DNA of 64,000 nucleotides from contig NC_134653.1 in assembly GCF_030463565.1 (NCBI RefSeq), positions 28,891,150 to 28,955,149 on the forward strand, read 5' to 3'. Under the pieces are notes generated by a model. That model made no database searches. It was given only the letters and a program-made list of their open reading frames with translations, and was not told where the DNA came from. The DNA is from Pelecanus crispus. Its lineage: Eukaryota; Chordata; Aves; Pelecaniformes; Pelecanidae. Shown one piece after another: positions 26,501 to 36,100 of this stretch (positions within the stretch are counted from its first letter, which is position 1; each line of letters starts with the position of its first letter). Both the position numbers and the translations under genes were made by a program.

Positions 26501-29500
26501 CATCCTGACAGCTCAAACAAAACAGTTTGTGGTGGGACCTCTGACTAATCATACTTCTCAAAACACACATATTCTGCTGCCAGCTTTCTTGCTCATACAG
26601 CCTCCTGCTGTCACTCCTTTAAATATTATCCTTCCCTTCCTTATGCATCTTTGTTGTCAAAGTTTGCAGGCATGGAATCAGGTTATGCTTGTTTCTGTGG
26701 AAATAATCCTGACTACTGGAGATATGGGGAGGCAGCCAGTACAGAATGCAACAGTGTTTGCTTTGGAGACCATACTCAGCCTTGCGGTGGGGATGGCAGA
26801 GTCATTCTTTTTGACAGTAAGTATTGAAACAGGCTCAGTTTTTCCCAAAGGAAAGACCTCAAATGTTCAGCAAATTAGGGAAAAGGGTTTAAATGCAATG
26901 AGAACTGTTGCACATGAAACAGAAAAACACCTAAATTCAGTATAAAATAAAGGTGCTTTCCATTTCTGCATAAAATTCACATCCATTAATAATGTGAAAT
27001 AGCTCTTCCAAGAAATGATGCCTGACTCATGCTCCAGAGATTGTCTCTTACTTCCCACAAATGGTACTCACTCAGCTATCACAAACAGCACATCATGGAA
27101 AGACTCCTTCAGAACTGATCTTACCAGCGAGCAGATATATGATTAAGTGAGGCACCTCAAATAAAATTTCACTACACCAACTTAGTTTTTTTTATTAAAC
27201 CAGAGGAGACTTGCTATAACCCAGTTAACACAACACAAAGCAGTGTGGTAGAATTGGGACAGGGAAGGAGTGTACTGCAAAAGCAAAACCAAGTTAGGTT
27301 GCTATTACAACCATCGCTGATTTCATAATTTCTTATACATAGAAATCCTTCTTTCTACTCCTCTTTTCCATATACAGTGCCAGCTGTGTAACTTCACAGG
27401 TTGACGGTATGAGTACCCCGTTGTCTGGCTGCAGTACAGGCTCCCAGTACAGCCGGGGGTATTGGAAAAGTTCACAGTATGCACAGAAATATCATTGCTT
27501 CTCAGATCTCAGCTGCCTCTGTTGTAGAAGCTACCTTTTGAGTTATAAACTTTCTGGAATTAAAAGCAGCTTCATTTTCCACCTTCTGAACACACAACCA
27601 AATTTCCCATCTCCTTACTCTAAAACTCTGGTTCCCAGCTAGCGAGACAGAAAGGCATTCCAGTTGAGACAGCAATTAGTCACTCTGCTCACTTCCAATT
27701 CTCCCCAAGATATGAAAAGAAACACCAGAGTTGCATGTTCCTTTCAATGTTGAGACAGCACGTAGCTTCACACTGCAGTATCCTGTTTCCTCTGTTTCCT
27801 TCGGCTCTTGGCCTCCCAAATCCTCAATGGGTAAAGACTTCCTCTGTAGCTTTCTTTTTCTGGAATGACCGAGGGCTCAGCAAGATGTCACCCTGAGGAC
27901 CTGCACTGTTCTCCTGGTAAACAGCAAGGGAGAGAGCTATGGCCAGGTAAGAGAGGGCAGCCTAGTAACTGCCGCCTATTTTGTTTTGCTGATGAGCAAC
28001 ACCTGCTCACCTCATTCCTCTTTTCCAGATTATATCATCCTGAGAACCTTCACCCCGCTCCCTGTACAAACGCACACACCCCCCCACCCACCCCATTAAC
28101 CTTACCTTATGTGCTACCAGCATGGCCTAAAGCTGTAACGTTCAGACCCACAACACAGAACTGTGCCAGCTCTAGAAGGAAATGAGAGAGGGAAAGCATT
28201 TCCATTCCATATGGGGCAACACTGTACTTTGTTAGGCATCTGTGGAGCACTAGTCATTGGCATTCTTTTTAATGTTGCTGGTTTGAAGAACATCTTGTGA
28301 TTCAGTAATTACAAACAGCGCAGCCAAATACAACAATACCTATAAGCCATTTGCAAACAGGAAATTTGATATCTCAATGACAAAGTTCAATTCTATCAAT
28401 TCAATCTATTCTATCTATTCAAACAATTCTATCTATTCGATTAAATCACCAGCTCTGTTAGCATGGAGTAAGTGCCAAACACAAATTCCTCTATGGGGCT
28501 TAGTACCTCTGTGGGGTCTTTCACATTCTTTCTATTCTTCCTCTTTTATATTCTTGCAGTTCCTCTGTAAGGTCTTTCATAGTGAAGTGTGAGGTTTGCT
28601 CAGGCTATGATCAGGCCTTGCTCCAGAAAGAGAGAAATGTTTTCACACGATTTTTCTGGCAGACATATGCTACTACTTGTTCTTGTTCCCCCAGCTCCCT
28701 TTTAATTTGTATTTATTAAAGCTCTTTCTCAGAGGCCTGTGAAAACTGAGACACTTCAAAACACTTCACTTCCTTTATTTCCATTCTCACGGGCCTCTAT
28801 TACAGGGCTTTAATTAAGCTTTCAGAGAAAGTAATTCTACTTTGATTCTTCAGTCCTTCAGCCTATGATATGGGGGAGTGATAACTCTGATCCAAACAGT
28901 TTTGTCATGAAATACCTTATTATATAATACATATAATACTGTGTATTTAGGGGATAAATATAAAAATACATATATATAACTATATACAATACATTCTTAA
29001 AAGTATATATGTGTATATATAGATATGCATCAAGTCAGTTGGCTGGCATTTGAGTTTCTGTCTGGATTCATTGGTAATTAAGTTTGCACTAGGAATCTGG
29101 ATAGTTGTCACGGAATATAAAGATTTACTGGGTGTGTACTTGTTTTGAATATAAAAGGTAGCAACAAATCTAAAAGATTTTCTTTAGACTTCATAACAGG
29201 ATCTTTTTCAAGTTACTTAGTAAAGGGAAGGACAAACATCAATTAGACAAGATCAAAAGACGGGATGCTTAAAAAGCACATATAAATGTGCTTAGAGGTG
29301 ATTAAGGGATTGCAGCATCATTCATACAAGGAGAAGCTGAGAGATCTTGGATCATTTAGCCTTGAGAAAAGAGGGCTCAGGGGGGATCTTTTCAATTTGT
29401 ATAAATTACTGATGGGAAGGTGTAAAGATGAAGCCAGACTCTCCTCAGTGTTATCTAGTGAATAGGGAAGGGGCAACAGGCACAAATTGAACTACAGGAA

Positions 29501-32500
29501 AATCCCTTTAAACATAAGGAAAAACTTTTTTCATGGTGAGGGTGACACTGGAACAGGTTGTCCAGAGAGGCTGAGGAGTCTCCATCCGTGGCGACTCAAA
29601 ACACAACTACACAATGTCTCCTGCTTTGAGCAGGGGGATTGGACTAGACAATATCCGGTGGTCCCTTCCAACCTCAGCTATTCTTTGAAGATTTGTTTTT
29701 TTAATTTGATAAGGCTGTGGAAGGATTTCAATAATTCAACAGTGAGAGTTACAGTCACTAATCCACCCGCCTGCCTGATAGGGATGGAGTAGAAGTCCTT
29801 GAATCAGTGATTTAGCTTTCATCCTGTTCCTGCAGGGATGCAGGAAAGGGTACATGGTTACAAGGACAAAGGATAGTTGCGGTATTCAAGATTGATACAT
29901 AGGTCTCAGAGTAATGAGACAGAACGAGTGTATCCCAAGCAAATGCAACATAACAGCTGTGCTCCCAGTACTGTGGAACGTACAAAATACCAATCTGAGA
30001 CAGTGTGTTCTGCTGGGGTAGCAAGTCTGTACCTTCAAGTCACATTTGAGTATTAGAATCTACAGAGTGCTAGAGCTGTGCATAATGAATGTATAACCTC
30101 TTTTTTTTTTTTTTTTTTTTTCCATTTTTCTCCTTCTCTTCCTTTCACAGCCCTTATTGGTGCCTGTGGAGGGAACTACACTTCTGCTACAGCTGTGATC
30201 TACTCTCCAGATTTTCCCGACACATATGGCACAGGCAAAGTCTGTTACTGGACCATACAAGTTCCAGGAGCATCTCGAATCCACTTCAGCTTTGCCCTTT
30301 TCGAAATCAAAGATGCTGCAGATATGGTGGAGTTGCTGGATGGCTATACCTATCATGTTCTAGCTCGTTTTAATGGCAAGAACCGGCCTCCCCACACCTT
30401 TAACATCTCTTTGGATTTTGTCATTTTGTACTTTTTCTCAGATGAAATCAATCAAGCCCAGGGATTTGCTATCAGATATAGAGGTAAGAGGCTAACTTTG
30501 CTGTTTCTACTTTTCAACGAGCCATTAAAGCATTTAATTCACACAGGAGATTTCTGAAGTGGCAAAAAAAGAGCAAATATTTTAACTCTCATGTCTACAG
30601 GTGTTTCATCTATCTTGTTGCCACTGCTCAGTGGGTACAAGCTTCACTAAGATTTCTCTCAATTTGGAACACCCCAGTCAGCTATGTCATAAATAGCAAA
30701 ATTTAAATTTTCAAAAATTCAACGCTATACATACCTGCTCTTCAAAACAGACTGGAAAATGACAAAGCTTGAAACAAAACAAAAAAACAGTACTCCATCT
30801 GCATCTTGGTTCATCTTGGCTCTTTCCAACAGTCTATTCCACTCAGATCGAAAGTCATCAGGAGAAAACATTTTAGTCCTTGAGTTGTACCTACTGTTAT
30901 GATGAACAATTAGCTTCCAGAAAAATTGTGAGAACCCCAAGGTGGTGACGTACAGGCTTTTTCTGGCATCAGACATTATTTGATTATTGGAATTCTCTAA
31001 GTAAACCAGAGAGCAGCACGTGTCTGTTTACAAGCACAAAATAAAGTCCAAGTACACCTCTTAAGAAATTGTTATTGTAACCATACTCTTGTGTTTTCAG
31101 CTGTGAAGGACAATGTGCATCAAAACAAGATTCCAATGAATCAGACCCTTTCAGAGAAGATAAATGAACAAGCAAATCTCAGCATCAACGCAGCCCGGTC
31201 ATCAAAGATACTTTATGTCATCACAACCAGCCCAAGTCATCCTAGTAGCTCCATGCCTGGTAATATTACAAGAAAATGTGGAAACAGAAAAATCATTTTA
31301 CCAGGGCACAATCTAGAGTCACTATTTCTTTTGCTTTGTCCTCCTCCACATAATCTGATCCACTGTGCCTCTTACGAATAGATGAATTTTCATTTAGTCT
31401 AATTACCACTAGCGGTGCTGCTCTTATTACTTTTCAAAACTCACTTCTCAGCATAAATCAGTTAGATATAGTGTGAAGATGGCGAGTCCTTGAGAATGAA
31501 AGTACATCAGAGTAAGATGCGAGTCAGAGCAGCCTCCTTACTAGAATCAGCTTCAGTGACCAGTGCGTACCATAGGGGTGGCAAAAGGTGCTGAAAAAAG
31601 AGCAAGCTTTTGTAGAGTCTGGAAGAGTTGGAATGCTGGATGCATCCCAGTTATCCCCATTCACAAAAGCTACAGCAATAATACAGAGAGGGCTAGACAA
31701 GGATGAAGCAAGTTAATGGGTGCAGGGGGTGTGCCACCGAGAACTCACGTGTTTAGAACTCACCTTCAAGACACCACTCAGGAAACTGTTGAGTTGTAAA
31801 TAATTGAAGACTGGAAATGCACTCTTGGTGGACAGCACTATTGGTCTCTCCTATCTTTAAACTACCTTGGGCATCTGCTTTTACATATCATTGAATCATC
31901 ACATGCCTTGATCGCACTGTGGACACTGTAATAGTTCTGTAGTCCTGAAGCTGTCTGCATTCTAAACGTGAAGCGTAAGGACATGACTGCACATGAGCTG
32001 CATATACCCAAACTAACCAGGCTGCAGAATGTGCCCAAGATCCCGGGCAGATATTCTGGCACTAGGCCCAGGCTAGTGCCTGAGCTACCACAGCTACATT
32101 TAAGCTGCCTAGTGTTAAACTAGCTTGGGCATACCGACCTAAGATGAAACTGCACCCTTGGATTTTATGCAGTTATGAAAATACTATTAAAATAGTCATG
32201 AACAGTCAATGCTTTGAGGAAGGGGCATTGAGTGGGAGGGAACTTACGCTTCCTTTTTTCGTTCTTTGAGCTTCAGGACTTCCAAAGCTGACAACCTTTG
32301 TTCAGTTGTTCTAATAATTCAAGGTCCTTGCAAGGCTGTTCAGTGTGCTAAATATGTTAGAGTTACATTCCAGTGCCATCCCTTTTCCCACCTCAACATG
32401 CTGTAGCCTCCCACGGCAAGATTATGAAAGTCCAAATGAAAAGGTGATCTAATAATTTAGAAATCAGGTCTCCTCGAGCCCCAGTCTCTTAATAGTTCAA

Positions 32501-34324
32501 ATGTTACAATGCATCAAGCTGTTCTTTAAGTTCTGCTTGACTTGCTGGTACAACCAGAACTAAATTGAAATGTAAAATACAATGACCAAGAGCCTTCAGT
32601 GTAAGGTAATAAAATAGCAGACCACAAATACGGATCACCTGTCTCAGTAGACTATAGAAAGGAAAAAAAACCCCATACTTAGTGATTACCTACATAATTA
32701 CTGATATAAAACTAGGCCATGTCCTTGCAAACACAGAGTTACTACTGGTAGCATATATTCTAGTATGTTGTTTAGTCTGCTTTTAAATTCTCTTCTGAGT
32801 GAGTTTTGATTCCTTTCCTAGATACTAGTTAGGATAATTTTACTGGTATATGCTTTGGATTTTCCCAACTTTCAATTTTACAGGAAGCAGTCCTGCATGG
32901 GAAAAAACAGTTCCAACTGAGAGTTACACATTATCTGCCATTTTTTTGCAGAAAATACTTAAAGGTTTAAGGCATCTTCAAATTACAGTTTTTAACAAAG
33001 CATCAGAAGGCTATGTGTTTCTTTTGTGCAATATTTGTACTTTAAAAATTGTAAGTAAATGAATGTACTGAAAGCTCCTCTCCTCTTCTTTTTTACAGAG
33101 TGGACAATATACAGTCTCACAGCACTGCTCATCCTAAGTGTTACAGCCATAATAGCAAAGATATTTCTCCACATAACCATGAGGTGAGTATGGAGCAAAA
33201 CTGTCCTTGGAGAACTGGCTTTGGTACAAGCTCTGTACTAAACCTGGTACGCTTCATTTCTTTGCCTTCTGATACTGTCAGATTGGTCATATTCAAAACC
33301 AAGTTATATATTACATATTTGTATCCTCATAAAAGATACTAAATAAGCACTTTTTTTAAACTTTCCAGTCTGTAAGGATAGCATTTGCTGCTAGAATCTC
33401 TCTTTTGGTCTTGTTTTGACAGGATTTGTATTTTAAGGAATAAAAAGGTTTCTCATACCGAGTGATGTTATATAGCAAAGAGGAAAATGTAAGCAGACAT
33501 CTAGCTTTGGGGGGAAGAGGTCAATTTATGATAATATTTTGTGGGAAAAAAATTAAAACCTCATCCCAGATGGGGGAACTGGGGAAAAAAGTTAGATATA
33601 GGCTAGTTAATAATTACTTTCTTTTACTGAAATATTGAAAATGGTTCACAAAAGAATGACAAAAATGAAAATCTGTATTATGGTGTGACACTTAACCACT
33701 TAACATAATTTTATTACTATATTTCTCTACACTTATACCAAGTAATTTTTGTGTCCTCTAGATGGACACTCATTGAATGAAATGATGGGTGAGTTATCAA
33801 CAAATCATAAATGTTGAATATTGTATTTACATACCACAAACAGGCTTAAATATACAAGGAAATTAATTTACATTAATAGCAATTAGTAATAGAATATGTA
33901 CAGACTTCTTAGCTTAGTGTCACTGCTTTCATTAGGGTAGCAACTATTCTAGCAGCAGAATGCCTAACTTTTTATATGGTCAAGAAACAACCAACAAACA
34001 CTCCAAAAACCTACATAACTGTGCAGCAGGTAGAAAGAAAAGATGTCACAGATGTAGTGGAAGCTGCTAGCATTACCAGTGTAGCAGTAATGCAGACATA
34101 CTAATAATAGCAGCTTCCCAAGCACCTTAACACTTAGAGTGAATTAACACTTGTTTCCCAGATCCCATCAGATACCATCTGCAACTGAAACAGAAGATTC
34201 CAGTGAGGTTACTACTGCTGGCGAGATCTGGAGTATATTTTACCAGCCATCCACATCGATATCCATCTTCAAGAAGAAGCTTCGAAGTCAACAAGATGAT
34301 TGCAACCCACTAGTAGGAAACTGA
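2299..34324 (+). CDS. KREMEN1: KREMEN1, kringle-containing transmembrane protein 1 (ten spliced coding exons)
   Basis: Single-pass type I membrane receptor. The family binds Dickkopf (DKK1/2) and, with LRP5/6, forms a complex removed from the cell surface, damping canonical Wnt signalling. Coding exons join as 2299-2377, 14384-14546, 18524-18615, 26084-26208, 26663-26816, 30151-30483, 31101-31259, 32884-32964 (uncertain), 33099-33183 and 34162-34324, all GT-AG with compatible phases, giving 477 residues (human about 473-492). Domain order: signal peptide about 1-20; kringle 28-110 ([18 protein letters not shown]); WSC about 114-205 (Cys-rich, ACFCGN); CUB about 210-317 ([14 protein letters not shown]); stalk with NQT and NLS glycosylation sequons; membrane helix about 397-418; tail with GEIWSIFY. 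The start was chosen for the CCCATGG context and immediate hydrophobic stretch. Identification rests on remembered similarity to human KREMEN1 across every exon; KREMEN2 is a much poorer fit. Confidence 0.97.
5522..5551. repeat. T15A15 perfect palindrome
   Basis: Exactly 15 T followed by 15 A in this assembly. Such tracts are prone to length error in sequencing. Confidence 0.85.
11292..11486 (-). mobile_element. CR1 LINE 3' fragment
   Basis: Read on the minus strand it ends in the typical CR1 3' end: the plus strand shows CAGAATCACAGAATGGTTGA, then GGTGACCTCTGGAGGTCATC and the CCTCTGCTCAAGCA block. 5'-truncated and non-coding. It lies 5' end to 5' end with the next CR1, about 85 bp away, but both carry their own 3' termini, so they are separate insertions. 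Confidence 0.85.
11573..13596 (+). mobile_element. CR1 LINE, 5'-truncated, with decayed reverse transcriptase ORF
   Basis: About 2 kb of CR1 ORF2 from the region before the reverse transcriptase through to the 3' tail ending TTCTATGATTCTAAT. Fragments in several frames show CR1-type reverse transcriptase: [44 protein letters not shown] (motif A), [13 protein letters not shown], and FADDTK at about 12701-12718 (catalytic Asp pair). Frameshifts, stops and two internal tandem duplications at 12420-12519 make it inactive. The endonuclease portion is missing. Confidence 0.93.
12420..12519 (+). repeat. Two adjacent tandem duplications inside the CR1
   Basis: A 29-bp block starting TTTAGTAAAGCCTTTGACAC at 12420 recurs at 12454 with one mismatch (34-bp period). 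Directly after it, the 19-bp ACAGCATACTCCTGGAGAA at 12482 is repeated exactly at 12501. The first duplicates the coding sequence of reverse transcriptase motif A. Confidence 0.9.
14384..14546 (+). CDS. KREMEN1: KREMEN1 coding exon 2: kringle, N-terminal part
   Basis: 163 nt between acceptor TTCTTCCCAG and donor CTGCAG|GTAAGA, residues 27-81. It begins [15 protein letters not shown], the first kringle cysteine, and continues through [10 protein letters not shown] and [18 protein letters not shown]. Sequons NQT and NET are present. The reading is essentially the human exon with a few substitutions. Intron phases 1 and 2 match the neighbouring exons. Confidence 0.96.
14547..18523 (+). other. KREMEN1 intron 2
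   Basis: Unique sequence. Two open frames of 94 and 133 codons (15737-16021 and 16118-16519, + strand) show no recognisable family and lack splice or conservation cues. A ten-base G run occurs at 17761-17770. Nothing else stands out. Confidence 0.7.
18524..18615 (+). CDS. KREMEN1: KREMEN1 coding exon 3: kringle, C-terminal part
   Basis: 92 nt between TTTCTTTCAG and CCGAA|GTAAGA, residues 81-112. It reads [18 protein letters not shown] then [12 protein letters not shown], closing the kringle disulfide core. The last base A joins TG of the next exon to give Met, reproducing the family's [12 protein letters not shown] junction. Confidence 0.96.
21886..22590 (-). mobile_element. CR1 LINE copy, inverted twin of 45700-46229
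   Basis: Minus-strand CR1 recognised by GGTTGGAAGGGACCTCAGGC and GCTCCTGCTCAAAGCAGGGC near its 3' end, and by CTGAACAAGCCCCAGTCCCT, with a 5' part to about 22590. Over roughly 460 bp (about 21905-22365) it matches the 45.7-kb copy with only about five differences by eye. It carries an open frame (22363-22148) whose 71 residues read the same in both copies. It departs strongly from the usual CR1 3' consensus in the middle. Confidence 0.85.
22711..23348 (-). mobile_element. CR1 LINE 3' fragment
   Basis: Classic CR1: the plus strand begins ATCATAGAATCACAGAATCA, then GGTTGGAAGGGACCTTAAAG, and runs through the block with CTCCTCTTCTCCAGGCTGAA. About 640 bp, 5'-truncated, minus strand. It closely follows a second CR1 in the same orientation and lies in KREMEN1 intron 3. 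Confidence 0.93.
26084..26208 (+). CDS. KREMEN1: KREMEN1 coding exon 4: WSC domain, N-terminal part
   Basis: 125 nt after TTCTTGCCAG and before AAG|GTGATT, residues 112-153. It reads [19 protein letters not shown] then [19 protein letters not shown], the start of the WSC Cys-rich module between kringle and CUB. The exon ends in phase 0. Confidence 0.95.
26663..26816 (+). CDS. KREMEN1: KREMEN1 coding exon 5: WSC domain, C-terminal part
   Basis: 154 nt, residues 154-205, between acceptor TTGTCAAAG and donor GACA|GTAAGT. It reads [19 protein letters not shown], then the Cys-containing [13 protein letters not shown] and VILFD that end the WSC module. The acceptor is a weaker AAG. The ORF open across this exon on both sides is intronic read-through. 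Confidence 0.95.
28385..28441. repeat. Irregular TCTATTC-type tandem tract
   Basis: Repeated AATTCTATC and TCTATTC units with interruptions, in KREMEN1 intron 5. Confidence 0.6.
28915..29030. repeat. AT-rich dinucleotide zone
   Basis: Many TATATA and ATACAT units interleaved. A simple low-complexity region. Confidence 0.6.
29294..29690 (+). mobile_element. CR1 LINE 3' fragment
   Basis: Plus-strand CR1 with GAGAAGCTGAGAGATCTTGG, the ACATAAGGAAAAACTTTTTT block, ACTGGAACAGGTTGTCCAGA and the end GGTCCCTTCCAACCTCAGCT. Moderately diverged, non-coding, within KREMEN1 intron 5. Confidence 0.9.
30151..30483 (+). CDS. KREMEN1: KREMEN1 coding exon 6: CUB domain
   Basis: 333 nt, residues 205-316, carrying nearly the whole CUB domain in one exon: [66 protein letters not shown] and QGFAIRY. 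Sequons are NYT and NIS. The acceptor TTTCACAG follows an unusually long pyrimidine tract that includes more than 20 consecutive T. The donor is AGAG|GTAAGA. Confidence 0.97.
31101..31259 (+). CDS. KREMEN1: KREMEN1 coding exon 7: extracellular stalk
   Basis: 159 nt, residues 316-369. It reads [20 protein letters not shown], then the highly conserved block [20 protein letters not shown] followed by [11 protein letters not shown] and NLS are sequons. This is the juxtamembrane stalk linking CUB to the membrane helix. Acceptor GTTTTCAG, donor CCTG|GTAATA. Confidence 0.95.
31260..32883 (+). other. KREMEN1 intron 7
   Basis: Unique sequence without a recognised repeat or exon. The short flanking introns 4 (26209-26662), 6 (30484-31100), 8 (32965-33098) and 9 (33184-34161) also show nothing beyond splice signals. 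Confidence 0.6.
32884..32964 (+). CDS. KREMEN1: KREMEN1 candidate coding exon 8 (juxtamembrane, end uncertain)
   Basis: The acceptor TTTTACAG is clear, and the exon starts [13 protein letters not shown], resembling the GSNSWAPP stretch that precedes the human membrane helix. Two donors preserve phase. AAAG|GTTTAA at 32964 gives 27 residues and is used in the model. AGA|GTTACA at 32922 gives 13 residues, closer to the human length. Neither is strong. The exon is a multiple of three, so skipping it also keeps frame (MPG then EWTIY). It could be an alternatively spliced cassette. Confidence 0.55.
33099..33183 (+). CDS. KREMEN1: KREMEN1 coding exon 9: transmembrane helix
   Basis: 85 nt after TTTTTTACAG and before ATGAG|GTGAGT. 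It reads [20 protein letters not shown] then IFLHITM: one hydrophobic membrane-spanning helix followed by the start of the cytosolic side. It aligns with the human WTVYGLATLLILTVTAIVAK segment. Confidence 0.95.
34162..34324 (+). CDS. KREMEN1: KREMEN1 coding exon 10: cytoplasmic tail and stop
   Basis: 163 coding nt after TTTCCCAG, ending in TGA at 34322-34324. It encodes a Ser/Thr/Glu-rich stretch, then [20 protein letters not shown] and [11 protein letters not shown]. The membrane-distal GEIWSIFY and FKKKL motifs are conserved in the family. The tail has no catalytic domain; in mammals it has been linked to dependence-receptor activity. Confidence 0.95.
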
Positions 34325-36100
34325 AGTGTCTTTTATTTTACAGGAATCAATCTTCTGAAAATCCAGGTGACTTGGGAATAATCCTTTTTTTTTTCTTCCC
34401 AATCTCATACTTGTTTTCCAAAAAGTCCGTTTCCAAAGGCCTTTGAGTGACTGTGCCTATCTGCTGTTCTCCTTGGTATACTAATGACAACAGATTTAAT
34501 TGTGGCAATAGTTTTGAAATATCTGGTGCTCATCAAATCTGTAGTGCTGTTATTACTGCCTTTAAACCAATGCACTTAAAATACATGTAAAAAGCTGTAA
34601 AAATCAAGATGTCCTGTTCCCCTACCAAAGTAATTGAATGAGTATCTGCAGGTTGAGGACTTCTTGTGTCCTACTCTCCTGTACCACTGTATTGTATCAG
34701 GCTACTTCAGTCCCATTATTCTCAAGGCTGAAGACAGAGGTAGATATTGATAACCTGTTTGGCTGCCGCAGCAACCAGAGCTTATTGGCCTTAATGTAAC
34801 CATGTCTAAATGGTACTATACAGTAAAATGGGAGTCAAAGACTTTGCGAAACTATCAGCCTGGTTGCCCAGTGCTCTGCTTTTTTCTACATTTTCTGTTT
34901 CTGCAAGCAGAGATGTACAAATAAAAATCAAATCAAATTCAGGAGGCAAGCACTCTGGAGTTTCAGCTGCAAATGTGAGTTTTGATGGAGTAATGCTCAC
35001 TAGGTCAAGGTCTGCATGACAAATGAAGTCTTTTACATGACTATGGCTGACCCATCATTCACCGATGATTATGACAACTTTGTTCATATTCACAGCGATC
35101 CTTTAAAGTTGTACTCCAGTCTGAAGTCCTGCATTCATTGTGGATGTAAGCTTAGGGCTTCTTAAAGGATTGTCCAGAGAAATTGTAAATCCATTGAAAT
35201 TTTAAACAGTGAGGCTGACTAACACAAATTCTTACTCTGCAGTTAAAGATATTGATCTCAGCAGCCTAAACTATTTACAAAGTTGTAGCCTGCTATCAAC
35301 AACTCACCTATGCCAGGCCGTGCATCTGAACACATACGTAGCAGTTGCTTTGATACTTACCTGTGAGAAGAAAAAGTGTCTCCTTGCCTGCAAAATTAAA
35401 ACTACATTTTTAAGATTAATGCCCTTAATTGTCAAAGAACTAAAGCATTGGTGGGGATCTGATCTGTGAAATAATTTACCTTTGATTGCAACAGACAGCA
35501 TTAACTATTTTTTCTCTTTGGTAGAATGTCTGTCCACCCACAATGCTCAGACTTCTCATCCCACCACCGGGGATCAACAGTGAGTCTTTCAGCCTCAGCA
35601 AGTCCAGACTGGCAAGATATTTAGGAAAAACTGACAATACAGAACTCAGATAAATTGACTGGAAAAGCTTACTGAGTGAGCAGCTCCTCAAACTAAGTTA
35701 GAGGAAATTCAGTGAGAGCCATTAAAGTACAGTAATTCTGGTTAAGACAAAAGGAATAAATATCAGTTTAAACATATACCAGTGGTATACCAGACCTGCA
35801 GTCAGAAAACAACTATTAAATGCATCTGCAAAAGATAACTAAGAAAAGTAAGAAAATTGTCACTGAGTTTAAATTCACTATAGTATCTGCCCTTCTGTTT
35901 TTAACATAAAACTCCCTCCCCTTCATGAGGTCTATAGGTTTCCTTGAAAAAATAGAGCATCTAAGAATTAAACAATGAAATAGTGTGCCTTACTTGCCAT
36001 TGTAGATCTAGTCTTTTACCTGAATTGAATTCATTCCAGCTCCATTTATGTACCACAGATGACTGCCAGAGACAGCTGAACAATACCACAATAAATGCTT
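34325..36100 (+). other. Probable KREMEN1 3' UTR and downstream flank
   Basis: Follows the KREMEN1 stop codon. AATAAA hexamers occur at 34920, 35755, 36090 and further on at 36618. Which is used cannot be told from sequence, so the interval end is nominal. Open frames inside are short and unrecognised. Confidence 0.45.

Larger units (their letters stand above)
26817..30150 (+). other. KREMEN1 intron 5
   Basis: Holds a C-rich stretch at 28071-28096, an irregular TCTATTC-type tandem tract at 28385-28441, an AT-rich dinucleotide zone at 28915-29030 and a plus-strand CR1 at 29294-29690. It ends in a very long pyrimidine tract before exon 6. Confidence 0.75.
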
